From Defluviitaleaceae bacterium (GTDB lineage Bacteria > Bacillota > Clostridia > Lachnospirales > WQUN01): a stretch of 40,542 nucleotides of DNA. Of this stretch, positions 32,177-40,410 are shown piece by piece. Each line of letters opens with the position of its first letter. Positions within the stretch are counted from its first letter, which is position 1. The translations under genes were made by a program, and so were the position numbers. The stretch covers positions 1 to 40,542 of the forward strand of contig WQSG01000025.1 of the NCBI GenBank assembly GCA_009788055.1. The letters are read 5' to 3'. The notes under the pieces are model-generated. The model was not told where the DNA came from. It worked only from the letters and a program-made list of their open reading frames with translations, and made no database searches.

Positions 32177-33559
32177 TCACGCATATTTGTAAACCTTCCT
32201 GTATTTCCACAACAAAAACACAGCTACGCCCAGCGTCAAGATATCACGGGCGGGCATTGCAATCCAAACGCCGTCTACGCCCCAGCGGTTCGCAAACAGG
32301 AAGGTGAAGCCGATTATGAAAACCAAACCGTTGCAGACGGCTATAAAGCCGGACTTTATTCCGTCGCCGAATGCGGTAAAAAATGTGGACGCAAAAATAT
32401 TTACGGAAGCGATTGCAAAAGTGACTGCAACAACGCGCAACCCCGTAAAAGACATATCGTAAACGGGCAACGACAGCAAGAATGTGCCAACATATATGAA
32501 CGGGTCTATGTCATATAGTTGTATAAAAAAATCTATAAACCCGAAGGCAAGCGCGGTCATTCCCAACGCCAGACACACGATTATTACAATGCTGTAGCTG
32601 AACAATTTTTTGATATTCCCGTCATCGCCCTTGCCGTAATTGTAGCTTATGATTGGCGAAATCCCCGACACAAAGCCGATAAAAACGTTAAGCGCAAGCC
32701 CCGACCCCGCAAGAATTATTCCTGCGGCGGCAACTGCCATCGGGCCGTCCAAATCCATAAGCACGTTGTTTACGGTAAGCTGTGTTATCGCGGCAGACAT
32801 CATTCCAATCATCTCGGACACGCCGTTAATGGAACTTCTTGCAATAACAAATGCTTTAAATTTAGGCACAACAAAATATAAAATTCCGCGCTTGTTAAAC
32901 CTGTTAAAAATGAAGAACGCAACGCCAACGAACGCGGGAATTGTGAAGCCGATTCCCGTAGCAATTGCCGCGCCCCGTATTCCCATATGCATTTGGTAAA
33001 TGAAAACGTAATTGAGCGCGGCACTTGCAAGCCCCTGCAAAATGGACGCAATCATTCCGTAATGCGCTTTGCCCTCGGTTATCAAAAATTGTTGCAAAAC
33101 AATTCCAAGCCCGCCAAGGGGCAAGAACGGCAGAAGCGGCATCATGTATCCCAGCGCGATTTCATGCACGTAAGAGTCCACGCCCAAAATCCACAAAATC
33201 GTATCGGGAATAATAAATCCGATTATCGTGACGGCAACAATCGCCAAAAACGAAGCAATCGTAAGCAACGAAAGGTCTTTTCTTGCGTGTTCCACGCGCC
33301 CCTCGCCCACTTCTTTTGCAACAAGCGCGTTCCCGCCAATGCCCAGCATAAAGCCGATAGACATTGCAAACATGATAAACGGCGAAACCAGCCCCACCGC
33401 AGAAAGCGCGTATGCGTCTATAAATCGTGCCGCAAAAATGCCGTCCACCAACCCCGAAACGCCCACCACAACCATGGAAATTATCGTTGGCACCGAAAAC
33501 GAAAAAAGAAACCACGGCGTAATTTTTTTATCCAATTGCGGGTCAACTGTTTGTTCCAT
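32177..33559 (-). CDS. MATE-family multidrug efflux transporter
   Basis: A 460-residue membrane protein with twelve predicted helices. The N-terminal DKKITPWFLFSFSVPTIISMVVVGVSGLVDGIFAARFID and the ALSAVGLVSPFIM segment are typical of the MATE (NorM/MepA-like) family, which exports cationic drugs using Na+ or H+ gradients. I place the start at ATG 33559, preceded by AGGTGAGGTG; a GTG at 33571 has no ribosome site. It lies between two HlyD-like adaptor genes. The operon is probably controlled by the MerR-type protein encoded divergently. Confidence 0.9.
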   Translation of the reverse strand: MEQTVDPQLDKKITPWFLFSFSVPTIISMVVVGVSGLVDGIFAARFIDAYALSAVGLVSPFIMFAMSIGFMLGIGGNALVAKEVGEGRVEHARKDLSLLTIASFLAIVAVTIIGFIIPDTILWILGVDSYVHEIALGYMMPLLPFLPLGGLGIVLQQFLITEGKAHYGMIASILQGLASAALNYVFIYQMHMGIRGAAIATGIGFTIPAFVGVAFFIFNRFNKRGILYFVVPKFKAFVIARSSINGVSEMIGMMSAAITQLTVNNVLMDLDGPMAVAAAGIILAGSGLALNVFIGFVSGISPIISYNYGKGDDGNIKKLFSYSIVIIVCLALGMTALAFGFIDFFIQLYDIDPFIYVGTFLLSLPVYDMSFTGLRVVAVTFAIASVNIFASTFFTAFGDGIKSGFIAVCNGLVFIIGFTFLFANRWGVDGVWIAMPARDILTLGVAVFLLWKYRKVYKYA

Positions 33560-33571
33560 TTCACACCTCAC

Positions 33572-34207
33572 CTAATTGAGAACAGGAAAACTTGCCCTCG
33601 CGTTTGTGCCCAAAAAAAGCGACAAATCAATATCATCCGTGATGGTTATTTCAACGGGTAGTGTTCGCGTTATGCGTCTGAATGTTCCCGTTTGCACAAC
33701 TATCGCGCCGCCGTGCAGTTCAACCTCCGTTATTCGGCTGATGTTCGACACATACCCCGCGAAAGTTTGCCCGCGTATACCGTCCAGCGTTACCGCAACG
33801 GGCTGGCCGAGGATTATGTCCTGTATATCCGATTCGTATAGATTCGCTTGAATATGCAAATTGTTTACATCCGCGATTGTTGCCAGCGGTTGCATCGGCA
33901 TAATGTGTTGACCTTCCACCACGTTTGTGCTTACAACCACGCCGTTTATCGGACTGCGGAAAGTTTCGCCATGCTGTATCCAGCCGACAACTTGGTCTTC
34001 TTCAACGCGCTTGCCTTCGTAAAGCGTGAACCGCTCCAGTGCGCCCGGCATGGACGCCGCCACGGTTACATAATTGGTTGTAACGCGGGCATTGCCCGTG
34101 TTTATCGTGCGTTGTCCCGACAAAATAATAAACGCCGCCATGCCCACCGCGGCAATGATTGCAAGCGACATAACGCCGATTAAAAAACTCTTTGTGCCTT
34201 TTCCCAT
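33572..34207 (-). CDS. HlyD-like membrane-anchored efflux adaptor
   Basis: About 211 residues from ATG 34207, with GGAGG nine bases upstream; an in-frame TTG at 34225 is unlikely. One N-terminal transmembrane helix (about 8-30), then a compact barrel-sandwich without the long hairpin: LYEGKRVEEDQVVGWI and TFRSPINGVVVSTNVVEGQHIMPMQPLATIAD are the two lipoyl halves, then a beta-barrel (LGQPVAVTLDGIRGQTFAGYV). It starts one base after the stop of the 73-residue gene and ends just before the MATE gene. Confidence 0.85.
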   Translation of the reverse strand: MGKGTKSFLIGVMSLAIIAAVGMAAFIILSGQRTINTGNARVTTNYVTVAASMPGALERFTLYEGKRVEEDQVVGWIQHGETFRSPINGVVVSTNVVEGQHIMPMQPLATIADVNNLHIQANLYESDIQDIILGQPVAVTLDGIRGQTFAGYVSNISRITEVELHGGAIVVQTGTFRRITRTLPVEITITDDIDLSLFLGTNARASFPVLN

Positions 34208-34208
34208 G

Positions 34209-34430
34209 TTATTTCTCCTCCTCAATCAACTTGAAATGTATGAATGCTTGCCGAATATCGTTTTGCCTGTGCGGCGGGCAAGGGTTTATTCTTTTTGCGC
34301 ACGAACGCCGATTTATCGCACGCGCAGGGTTTAGCCCGCAGATTTCCTTCATGTGGGCTATCCACGTTCCCCGTGCCAAATAGCCATGACGTTCTTTGAT
34401 GTACGCCTGTATATCTTTGTAGGTAGCCAT
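34209..34430 (-). CDS. Small conserved-looking protein heading the efflux operon
   Basis: A 73-residue basic protein: MATYKDIQAYIKERHG, then RGTWIAHMKEICGLN, then a NPCPPHRQNDIRQAFIHF motif. From memory, small proteins with the same W-I-A-H and P-C-P-P pattern are widespread in bacteria as hypothetical proteins; no function is established that I can name. The fold may be a small helical nucleic-acid-binding domain. GGGGAGGTG gives a strong ribosome site. As first gene behind the MerR-type promoter, it will respond to the regulator. Confidence 0.75.
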   Translation of the reverse strand: MATYKDIQAYIKERHGYLARGTWIAHMKEICGLNPARAINRRSCAKRINPCPPHRQNDIRQAFIHFKLIEEEK

Positions 34431-34445
34431 TTTTTCACCTCCCCG

Positions 34446-34474
34446 TTGACATGGAACACTCTACTGTATACCAT
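34446..34474 (+). promoter_or_regulatory. Putative promoter of the MerR-type regulator, overlapping the operator
   Basis: TTGACA (34446-34451) with TACCAT (34469-34474) at 17 bases. The dyad lies across its -10 region, so the regulator probably represses its own gene when bound. Confidence 0.45.
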
Positions 34475-34488
34475 TATGTTACAGTCAA
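34458..34488 (-). promoter_or_regulatory. MerR-type promoter and operator of the efflux operon
   Basis: On the minus strand TTGACT (34483-34488) and TAGAGT (34458-34463) are separated by 19 bases, the over-long spacer typical of MerR-activated promoters. A dyad ACTGTA (34463-34468) ... TACAGT (34480-34485) spans the spacer. It lies 28 bases before the first gene of the efflux operon. Confidence 0.65.
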
Positions 34489-34546
34489 TACCCCAAAGCA
34501 AGAAATTTTCATGTAGTCAACTCATAATTGCGGGAGGCTTTTTAAT

Positions 34547-35749
34547 ATGAATGCTGAAAATTTTACGGATGAACAATGCAAACAGTATCTTTTTGATAAA
34601 CGATGGGCAAATGGTTTTGTATGCCCAAAATGCGGCGGCGGCGAATGTTTTAATATAAAATCTCGCGGGCTTTTTCAGTGCAAACACTGTAATTATCAGT
34701 CTTCCGTGACAGCGGGAACGCTCTTTGATAAAACCCGCACGCCGCTAAAAAAATGGTTTGCGGCAATCCGTTTGCTTGCGCAAAACGAAAAAATAAGCGC
34801 GGCAGAAATCGGGCGCGAAATTAACGTTTCGTATTTTGCGGCGGTTTCGGTATTAAAAAAAATTCGCCAAGCCGCCGAAACGGATTGCGAAATTGTAAAC
34901 AGCTTACTCGCGAAATTCAAAATACCCGCCGACCCGCCAAAACCAACAGATGAAATTATTTTTACGGACGAAAAAAACAGCCTTCTGTCCATTGGGGAGA
35001 TGGCTAAACTCACGGGCATGAGCATCAGGTCGTTCCGATATTATGAGCAAATTAATATATTAAAACCCGCGTACATCAACGAGGAAACAAAGTACCGCTA
35101 TTATTCGCTCGAGCAACTTCAACTTGTGGAAATCATAAATTTTTGCATAGAACTTGACATTCCGCTGAAAGAATTGGCAGACCTTGAAGAACTGTACGGC
35201 GATATGGATTTTCAAAATTTCCTCTCACGGGGAAAAGAAATCGCAAAAAGAAAACTGGCGGCGATAAACAAAGGCCTGAAACTAATAGAACGCATAGAGC
35301 AGAAAATCGAAATTGAAAAGCAGTGCAAAGCAGGTGAAATATACATTCGCGAAGTGCCGCAAAAAACACTTTATGTAAAGCCTGCCGAAACAACCAACGG
35401 CGTAATAACCGAGACAGACATGGTAAAGGCATTTTTGGATATGCCAATCCCGCAGGCGCAAGATTCTTCCTTTTCCGACTACGGAATACTGTGCGAAGTT
35501 TCGCCAAACGGGGCAAAGTATCTTTACTTTATGGAGGTAGCAAGCGGCGCGGACGAAGCCAACACAATCACTCTTCCGGCAGGCAATTACATCTGTTGCA
35601 GAAGCGAAAATCACCAAATAAATAAGGCAGCCGAAATTTTCAACTGCCGTAAAAATTCATTCACCGTCGTAGAAACTTATGAGCTTTCCGTAGGAAAAAA
35701 CGCATCAAATAAATTTACTTTATGGCACGAGTTGCGGATGTTGCTTTAG
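34547..35749 (+). CDS. Fusion regulator: IS1595-type transposase zinc ribbon + MerR HTH + effector-binding domain
   Basis: A 400-residue protein in three parts. Residues 5-110 match the N-terminus of IS1595/ISXO2-family transposases: a zinc ribbon with CPKC (26-29) and CKHC (45-48), then KKWFAAIRLLAQNEKISAAEIGREINVSYFAA, the helical DNA-binding segment; the catalytic DDE/DDN domain is absent. Residues 147-216 are a MerR winged helix (LSIGEMAKLTGMSIRSFRYYEQINILKP). A dimerisation coil (225-262) and a GyrI/BmrR-like effector domain (263-400) follow. BmrR-type regulators activate efflux genes on binding a drug. The divergent promoter has the matching 19-base spacer. The stop overlaps that of the convergent xylanase gene. 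Confidence 0.88.
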   Translation: MNAENFTDEQCKQYLFDKRWANGFVCPKCGGGECFNIKSRGLFQCKHCNYQSSVTAGTLFDKTRTPLKKWFAAIRLLAQNEKISAAEIGREINVSYFAAVSVLKKIRQAAETDCEIVNSLLAKFKIPADPPKPTDEIIFTDEKNSLLSIGEMAKLTGMSIRSFRYYEQINILKPAYINEETKYRYYSLEQLQLVEIINFCIELDIPLKELADLEELYGDMDFQNFLSRGKEIAKRKLAAINKGLKLIERIEQKIEIEKQCKAGEIYIREVPQKTLYVKPAETTNGVITETDMVKAFLDMPIPQAQDSSFSDYGILCEVSPNGAKYLYFMEVASGADEANTITLPAGNYICCRSENHQINKAAEIFNCRKNSFTVVETYELSVGKNASNKFTLWHELRMLL

Positions 35750-37311
35750 CCTTGTTGTTCCAAAAAACCGTGCGGGTCTGCGATTGCGAAAAAGGCTTGT
35801 TTCGCAGAAAGATTACGGTTAAACGGAAGCGGGAAGCGGTCGGCGTGCCAGCTTGTTGCGTCGCAAACACCCCACAATGTTACGCGGTGGATATGCTCGT
35901 GATGTTCGCGGAAGATGGTGAAGAGTTCCGCATATAAAATTGCTTGCGCAAGTTCGTATTCGTCGGGCATAACGGAATAACCAAGCGCACTCTGCACGGT
36001 TATGTCAAGCTCTGTTATGCTTACGGGGATGCCCAGTTCCGCAAAACGCAAAATGGAATTCTCAACGCGTTGCGGATTGGTCCGCAAATTATAATGCCCC
36101 TGCATTCCAACGCCGTGGATGGGCACGCCGCGCTCACGCAGTTCCTTAATCATATGGAAAACGGCTTCGCGTTTGCCCACGCCGTCCAAATTGTAATCAT
36201 TGTAAATTAGCTTTGCGGACGGGTCGGCGGCGTGTGCGGCACGGAATGCGATTTCGATAAAATCGTAACCGATTGCGTCCGACCACGGCGTTTGGCGAAG
36301 CAATCCGCGCCAGTCTGCATGGTTTGCGGACGCAGATACATAGCTTGGAAACGCCTCGTTCACAACATCCCAAACAAGAATCCGTCCCGCGTAACGGCTT
36401 ACAACTTCCGTTATGTGACGCTCCAAGTTTTCTATTGCCTGTTCGCGGCTTATGCCCGGCGGATTCATCCACGCGGGGGATTGCATATGCCACACCAAAG
36501 TGTGTCCGATTGTGTGCATTTCGTTTATTTCCGCGAATTGCGCAATGTAATCCGCAACGTGCCAATTAAAAACGCCCGCTTGCGGTTGAAGCGCGTCGGG
36601 CTTCATATCATTGCCCGCCGTAATCGCGTTGAAGTGGTGCGCGATAAATTCCGCCCGCGTTCCGCGAAGGTCTCGCGGAGCAATCGCCGTACCGAAAATA
36701 AAATAGTCCGCGTAAATTTCAAACAATCGCGGCAAGGTATTGTCAAATTCGTACTCCACCGCGATACATCTAAAAATTACGTCATCTATGAAAAATTCCG
36801 CCCACGCGCCCGCTTCATCCGTTTCAATGTAAACGGACGACGTTATAAAATCCTCAAAGTGCGCGACACCTTGCATAAACGTCCACTCGTTGGGCGGTAC
36901 GGTTACATTCGCAAGCGGCCCCGAAAAATGCCGCCACCTTCCGGAAGTACCATCCGCACCCGTCACCTGCACAAATTCCGCCGAAAGCTGAAACGTCACA
37001 GGGATTTCCTCCAAATGTTTCACCCACAGAGAAAATTCGTACTCTCCAAAGGGTTGCGCAATTTCCGTTGTGTTAAACAAAATGCCGTTCCAACTCGCGT
37101 TGCGTCCCGTTACCACCAAGGAGTAATTTCCCGTGTGGGCGGCTTCTCTTGTCCGCTGAATTTCTCCCCCGCCCCGCGCATAAAACCCATAGTAGCCCAC
37201 CTCAAACGAAATAGCCGACGGCTCGCTTTCCTCCACAATATCGTACCTGATGTTTTGACCGCACGCGCCGAAAATAAAAACCAAAACCGCCGCAAAAATA
37301 ATTCGCTTCAT
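35746..37311 (-). CDS. GH10 endo-1,4-beta-xylanase lipoprotein with N-terminal carbohydrate-binding module
   Basis: Hydrolyses internal beta-1,4 bonds of xylan outside the cell. The signal peptide ends in FIFGAC (Cys17 lipidation). Residues 33-185 form a CBM4/9/22-like module (GNYSLVVTGRNASWNGI). Residues 195-515 are the GH10 barrel with FNAITAGNDMKPDALQP, GHTLVWH (269-275), the acid/base Glu319 in WDVVNEAF and the nucleophile Glu434 in SITELDIT. All catalytic residues are present. The membrane anchor would hold released oligosaccharides near the cell. No transporter for xylo-oligosaccharides is adjacent. Confidence 0.95.
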   Translation of the reverse strand: MKRIIFAAVLVFIFGACGQNIRYDIVEESEPSAISFEVGYYGFYARGGGEIQRTREAAHTGNYSLVVTGRNASWNGILFNTTEIAQPFGEYEFSLWVKHLEEIPVTFQLSAEFVQVTGADGTSGRWRHFSGPLANVTVPPNEWTFMQGVAHFEDFITSSVYIETDEAGAWAEFFIDDVIFRCIAVEYEFDNTLPRLFEIYADYFIFGTAIAPRDLRGTRAEFIAHHFNAITAGNDMKPDALQPQAGVFNWHVADYIAQFAEINEMHTIGHTLVWHMQSPAWMNPPGISREQAIENLERHITEVVSRYAGRILVWDVVNEAFPSYVSASANHADWRGLLRQTPWSDAIGYDFIEIAFRAAHAADPSAKLIYNDYNLDGVGKREAVFHMIKELRERGVPIHGVGMQGHYNLRTNPQRVENSILRFAELGIPVSITELDITVQSALGYSVMPDEYELAQAILYAELFTIFREHHEHIHRVTLWGVCDATSWHADRFPLPFNRNLSAKQAFFAIADPHGFLEQQG

Positions 37312-37342
37312 ATTAAATACCCCGCTTCACATTTTTTAATTG

Positions 37343-37371
37343 ATTATATATTTTTTTCCCGCAGTCGTAAA
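37343..37371 (-). promoter_or_regulatory. Putative promoter of the xylanase gene
   Basis: On the minus strand TTTACG (37366-37371) and TATAAT (37343-37348) with a 17-base spacer, about 30 bases before the ATG. Confidence 0.45.
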
Positions 37372-37373
37372 AT

Positions 37374-37402
37374 TTGGCAAAAAAAACATTTTGGTGTATA
37401 CT
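37374..37402 (+). promoter_or_regulatory. Putative sigma-A promoter of the PutP-type gene
   Basis: TTGGCA (37374-37379) and TATACT (37397-37402) with a 17-base spacer, 36 bases before the ATG and back to back with the xylanase promoter. Confidence 0.55.
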
Positions 37403-37438
37403 CCCAGAGATTATGAGATTAAAGGAGAGAAGACAGGT

Positions 37439-38962
37439 ATGAATGGCTTTGTAATCGACTACACAGAAGTTGCGGTATTTATAATTTATATCGTGATTAT
37501 GATGGGCTTTGGCGTGTATTATTTCGTGAAGTCCAAGGGCGGCGGGGAGAAAGAATATTATCTTGGCAACCGCGAAATGGGACCGTGGGTTTCAGCTTTG
37601 TCGGCGGGAACGTCGGACATGAGCGCGTGGGTACTTATGGGCTTGCCGGGCGCGATTTACTGGTTCGGCATGAGTCGCGCATGGATTGCGATTGGTCTTG
37701 CCGCAGGTTACATTTTAAGCTGGATTTTTGTAGCACCGCGCTTGCGCCAGTTTTCGATTGCCGCACAGGATTCAATCACATTGCCGCAATTTTTTACCAA
37801 CAGATTTGTAACAAACAGCAAGCTGTTGCAATGCATTTGCGCAGTGGTTTTTATCGTGGCATTCGCGGCGTATTCAATCGCGCACATTGTTGTTTGCGGC
37901 GTGTTGTTTAACTTGGTTTTTGGTATGCAAGAAAGCACGGGCATGATTCTTGGTGCGGTGCTGATTATATTTTACACCTTCCTCGGCGGGTTTAAGGGCG
38001 TTAGCGTTTCAGACTTCTTCCAAGGTTCGCTGATGCTTCTTGCACTTATGGCGGCACCTTTCTTCGCGCTTTTCGCAATCTCGCCGGAAGCCTTTACCGC
38101 CACCGCTTTCCCCGACACGTATTGGAATTTGCTTTTCACGGGCCAGCTTGATTGGGGTAGCATTTCCCATATCCTAACCGGTTTTGGTTGGGGACTTGGT
38201 TACTTTGGAATGCCGCACATTATCGTGCGCTATATGGCAATCCGCAAGCAAAGCGAAGTAAAAAAGAGCGCGATAATCGCCATCGCGTGGAACTTGATTA
38301 TTTTAACAGCCGCAGTTGCCGCAGGTATCTTGGGGCGCGTTTATCTTGGCTCTATCGGAATTGAACTTGGCGCACCCGGTGCGGCAGGCACAGGCGGCGG
38401 CGAAACGGTATTCATAGAAATGGCTCGCAGAATTTTCCCTGCGGTAATCGCGGGTGTGCTTCTTTCCGCAATTCTTTCTGCCGCAATGAGTTCCACAGAC
38501 TCTAAGCTTCTCGTGTCTTCGTCCTCATTCACCGCAGACGTTTACAAACCTCTTTTCCGCAAAAACGCAAGCCACAACGAAATGATTTGGATTGGCCGTT
38601 TCGTGGTTGTTGCAATCGCCGTAGTTGCAACCGCAATTGCACTAAGCCCCGGACGCGGCACAATCATGGGCATCGTGGGCAATGCTTGGGGCGTTTTCGG
38701 CGCGGCTTTCGGCCCGTCCATGCTTCTCGCCCTTTACTGGAAACGCTTTAACCTCGCCGGCGCAATCACAGGCATTGTATCGGGCACAGCCGTTGCAATC
38801 CTCTGGATTGTAGTGCCCCCACTTGCCGCAACGGGCGTTTTCGGAATTGTTCCCGCATTCTTTATAAGCTTGTTCGCCGCAATCGGCGTTACCCTTGCCA
38901 CACCCAAACCGGGCAAGGAAGTTGAAGAACTCTTCGATAAAGCTTTGGCTATACAGGATTAA
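37439..38962 (+). CDS. putP: Sodium/solute symporter, PutP (proline) type
   Basis: A 507-residue membrane protein of the SSS family (about 13 helices), which couples Na+ entry to uptake, here probably of proline. Signatures include YYLGNREMGPWVSALSAGTSDMSAWVLMGLPGA, FYTFLGGFKGVSVSDFFQG and LSAILSAAMSSTDSKLLVSSS, the last being the Na+-site helix. I place the start at ATG 37439 (MNGFVIDY), after AAAGGAGAG; upstream in-frame ATG at 37340 lies before the promoter. The substrate call rests on overall similarity. Confidence 0.9.
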   Translation: MNGFVIDYTEVAVFIIYIVIMMGFGVYYFVKSKGGGEKEYYLGNREMGPWVSALSAGTSDMSAWVLMGLPGAIYWFGMSRAWIAIGLAAGYILSWIFVAPRLRQFSIAAQDSITLPQFFTNRFVTNSKLLQCICAVVFIVAFAAYSIAHIVVCGVLFNLVFGMQESTGMILGAVLIIFYTFLGGFKGVSVSDFFQGSLMLLALMAAPFFALFAISPEAFTATAFPDTYWNLLFTGQLDWGSISHILTGFGWGLGYFGMPHIIVRYMAIRKQSEVKKSAIIAIAWNLIILTAAVAAGILGRVYLGSIGIELGAPGAAGTGGGETVFIEMARRIFPAVIAGVLLSAILSAAMSSTDSKLLVSSSSFTADVYKPLFRKNASHNEMIWIGRFVVVAIAVVATAIALSPGRGTIMGIVGNAWGVFGAAFGPSMLLALYWKRFNLAGAITGIVSGTAVAILWIVVPPLAATGVFGIVPAFFISLFAAIGVTLATPKPGKEVEELFDKALAIQD

Positions 38963-38985
38963 TATCGAATTGTAATTACCGAAAC

Positions 38986-39025
38986 AAAAAACAGCGTTTA
39001 AGAAAATTTCTTGACGCTGTTTTTT
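38986..39025. terminator. Rho-independent terminator of putP
   Basis: AAAAAACAGCGT (38986-38997) pairs with ACGCTGTTTTTT (39014-39025), with an inner AAGAAA/TTTCTT stem. It lies 23 bases after the stop. Confidence 0.88.
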
Positions 39026-39044
39026 GTGTTCAATGGCTTTGCCG

Positions 39045-39053
39045 TGCTATAAT
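39045..39053 (+). promoter_or_regulatory. Extended -10 promoter of the acetyltransferase gene
   Basis: TGCTATAAT, 26 bases before the ATG at 39080. A weak TTGTGT lies at 39024-39029. Confidence 0.5.
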
Positions 39054-39079
39054 AACCTCAAAAAAGCGGGAGCAACTTC

Positions 39080-39625
39080 ATGCTAAAACTTGAAACCGCG
39101 CGGCTTATTTTGCGCCCATACGGAGAAAACGATTTGGACGGATATTACAGGTTGCTGTCCGACAGAAAAAATATGTACTATCTTGACGACATCATAACGG
39201 AAACGCGGGAAGAAGCGCGGCAAGGGTTGGCAGAAGCCATTGCGCTGATGGAAAGCGGAAACGCCAGACGTTTTGCAATTACGTTAAAAGGACAACCGAA
39301 CAATATTATCGGGGGCGCGGGGTATGATGTGACAGACGCAACGCCGCTTGGGCGCGTAGGGCATATGGGCTGGTTTATTTTGCAGGAGCATCAAAATAAA
39401 GGAATTGTTACCGAAGCCGCAAAGCGTGTTCTCTCGTATGCTTTCGACAGTGACAATTGCATTAGAATTACCACGGGCTGTTATGCGGAAAATATCCCCA
39501 CGCAAAAAGTGATTGCCAAAGTAGGATTTAGACGAGAAGCCGAAAAAATAAAAGCGCAGTATCACGACGGCGAAATGAAAGACCGACTGGAGTATGCCAT
39601 TAATCGTGATGAACGGCGCAATTAG
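39080..39625 (+). CDS. GNAT-family N-acetyltransferase (RimJ/RimL-like)
   Basis: A 181-residue acetyltransferase beginning LETARLILRPYGENDLDGYY, the usual RimJ/RimL-type opening. The acetyl-CoA loop is in QEHQNKGIVTEAAKRVLSYAF (Q/R-x-x-G-x-A-like), followed by TTGCYAENIPTQKVIAKVGFRREAE, where the N-x-x-S/T-x-x-x-hydrophobic-x-K motif places the CoA-binding residues. Acceptor unknown. GGGAG lies seven bases before the ATG. Its 3' end overlaps the convergent carboxypeptidase gene by 26 bases. Confidence 0.88.
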   Translation: MLKLETARLILRPYGENDLDGYYRLLSDRKNMYYLDDIITETREEARQGLAEAIALMESGNARRFAITLKGQPNNIIGGAGYDVTDATPLGRVGHMGWFILQEHQNKGIVTEAAKRVLSYAFDSDNCIRITTGCYAENIPTQKVIAKVGFRREAEKIKAQYHDGEMKDRLEYAINRDERRN

Positions 39626-40391
39626 ATTTCCGCACCGCTATAATAAACGCGGCGTTTTCGCCATGCTGTACAGCGGATATGGTTGTCTGTTCGTTTGGAA
39701 ATTCAGGTGGGAAATGTGTATATGACACAAGAAAATATCCATCACTTTCCCACACAAGATACATAGGAATTTGCGCCAAGTACAAGTGATATTCTTCCAG
39801 TGCAAGCCCCGTCTCTTTCATGATTTGCGCGTGGGGGCGGCCTACATAACGCAAGTGCCACGGTTCGTAAATTATATCGGTTACGTCGGTTTTGTATTGC
39901 GGGTAGCGCACGATAAAACCGAACCTGTGACAATTTTCTTCCAGCCAAATGCCTGCCTTGGTTTGCGCAAATTCCTGCGAAAGCTGACCGTCCATGGTAA
40001 CGTCCAGCGCAAGCCCAAGCTGATGTTCGCTTGCGCCCGGCGGCTGAACAACCGTTGCCGCATTTTCTTCCGCTTCACTTTCGTCATGCCCCTGCGCAAT
40101 CAAAAATTGCTTCTTCCGTTCAAAAATAGCACTCTGATGTTCATAACTCCTGTACGCACTTTGCAACTTCAACCCAAATATGCCCGCCGCTTCCAGTTCC
40201 TCCACCATTTCGACAAACGCGTCCCGCGCCTCTGCCCTAAGCTCCGCACCGCGATACACAACCAAATTTGACGGCACAAAATCCGCACACAACGCATTCT
40301 CCCTATTCACAAGCCAAAGCAATCCCGTATCGCCCTTCGCAACACACGGGAAAATCATCATAACAATCACAATCACCGATAAAATACGCAT
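39600..40391 (-). CDS. VanY-type D-alanyl-D-alanine carboxypeptidase (peptidase M15B)
   Basis: A secreted zinc peptidase that trims the terminal D-Ala of peptidoglycan stem peptides. The signal peptide is at about 1-20. The M15B motifs are present: QSAYRSYEHQ (Arg81), GASEHQLGLALD (His123 and Asp130, zinc ligands) and EPWHLRYVG (catalytic Glu176, ligand His179). Beyond the catalytic domain is an extra C-terminal region of about 70 residues (210-263). AAAGGA lies seven bases before the ATG. It stands alone without van regulators, so a housekeeping wall role is more likely than glycopeptide resistance. Confidence 0.92.
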   Translation of the reverse strand: MRILSVIVIVMMIFPCVAKGDTGLLWLVNRENALCADFVPSNLVVYRGAELRAEARDAFVEMVEELEAAGIFGLKLQSAYRSYEHQSAIFERKKQFLIAQGHDESEAEENAATVVQPPGASEHQLGLALDVTMDGQLSQEFAQTKAGIWLEENCHRFGFIVRYPQYKTDVTDIIYEPWHLRYVGRPHAQIMKETGLALEEYHLYLAQIPMYLVWESDGYFLVSYTHFPPEFPNEQTTISAVQHGENAAFIIAVRKSNCAVHHD

Positions 40392-40410
40392 TCTCTATTC
40401 CTTTCTAAAA

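Noticed and set aside
34547..35749. Intact IS1595 transposase
   Set aside because: Only the N-terminal zinc ribbon region is present; the catalytic part is replaced by MerR and effector domains, and no terminal inverted repeats were seen.
36232..37416. Long plus-strand open frame opposite the xylanase gene
   Set aside because: It is antisense to a gene with all GH10 motifs, is Arg/His-rich and has no ribosome site.
39600..40391. Vancomycin-resistance cluster
   Set aside because: The VanY-type enzyme is alone; no vanHAX-like or vanRS-like genes are near.
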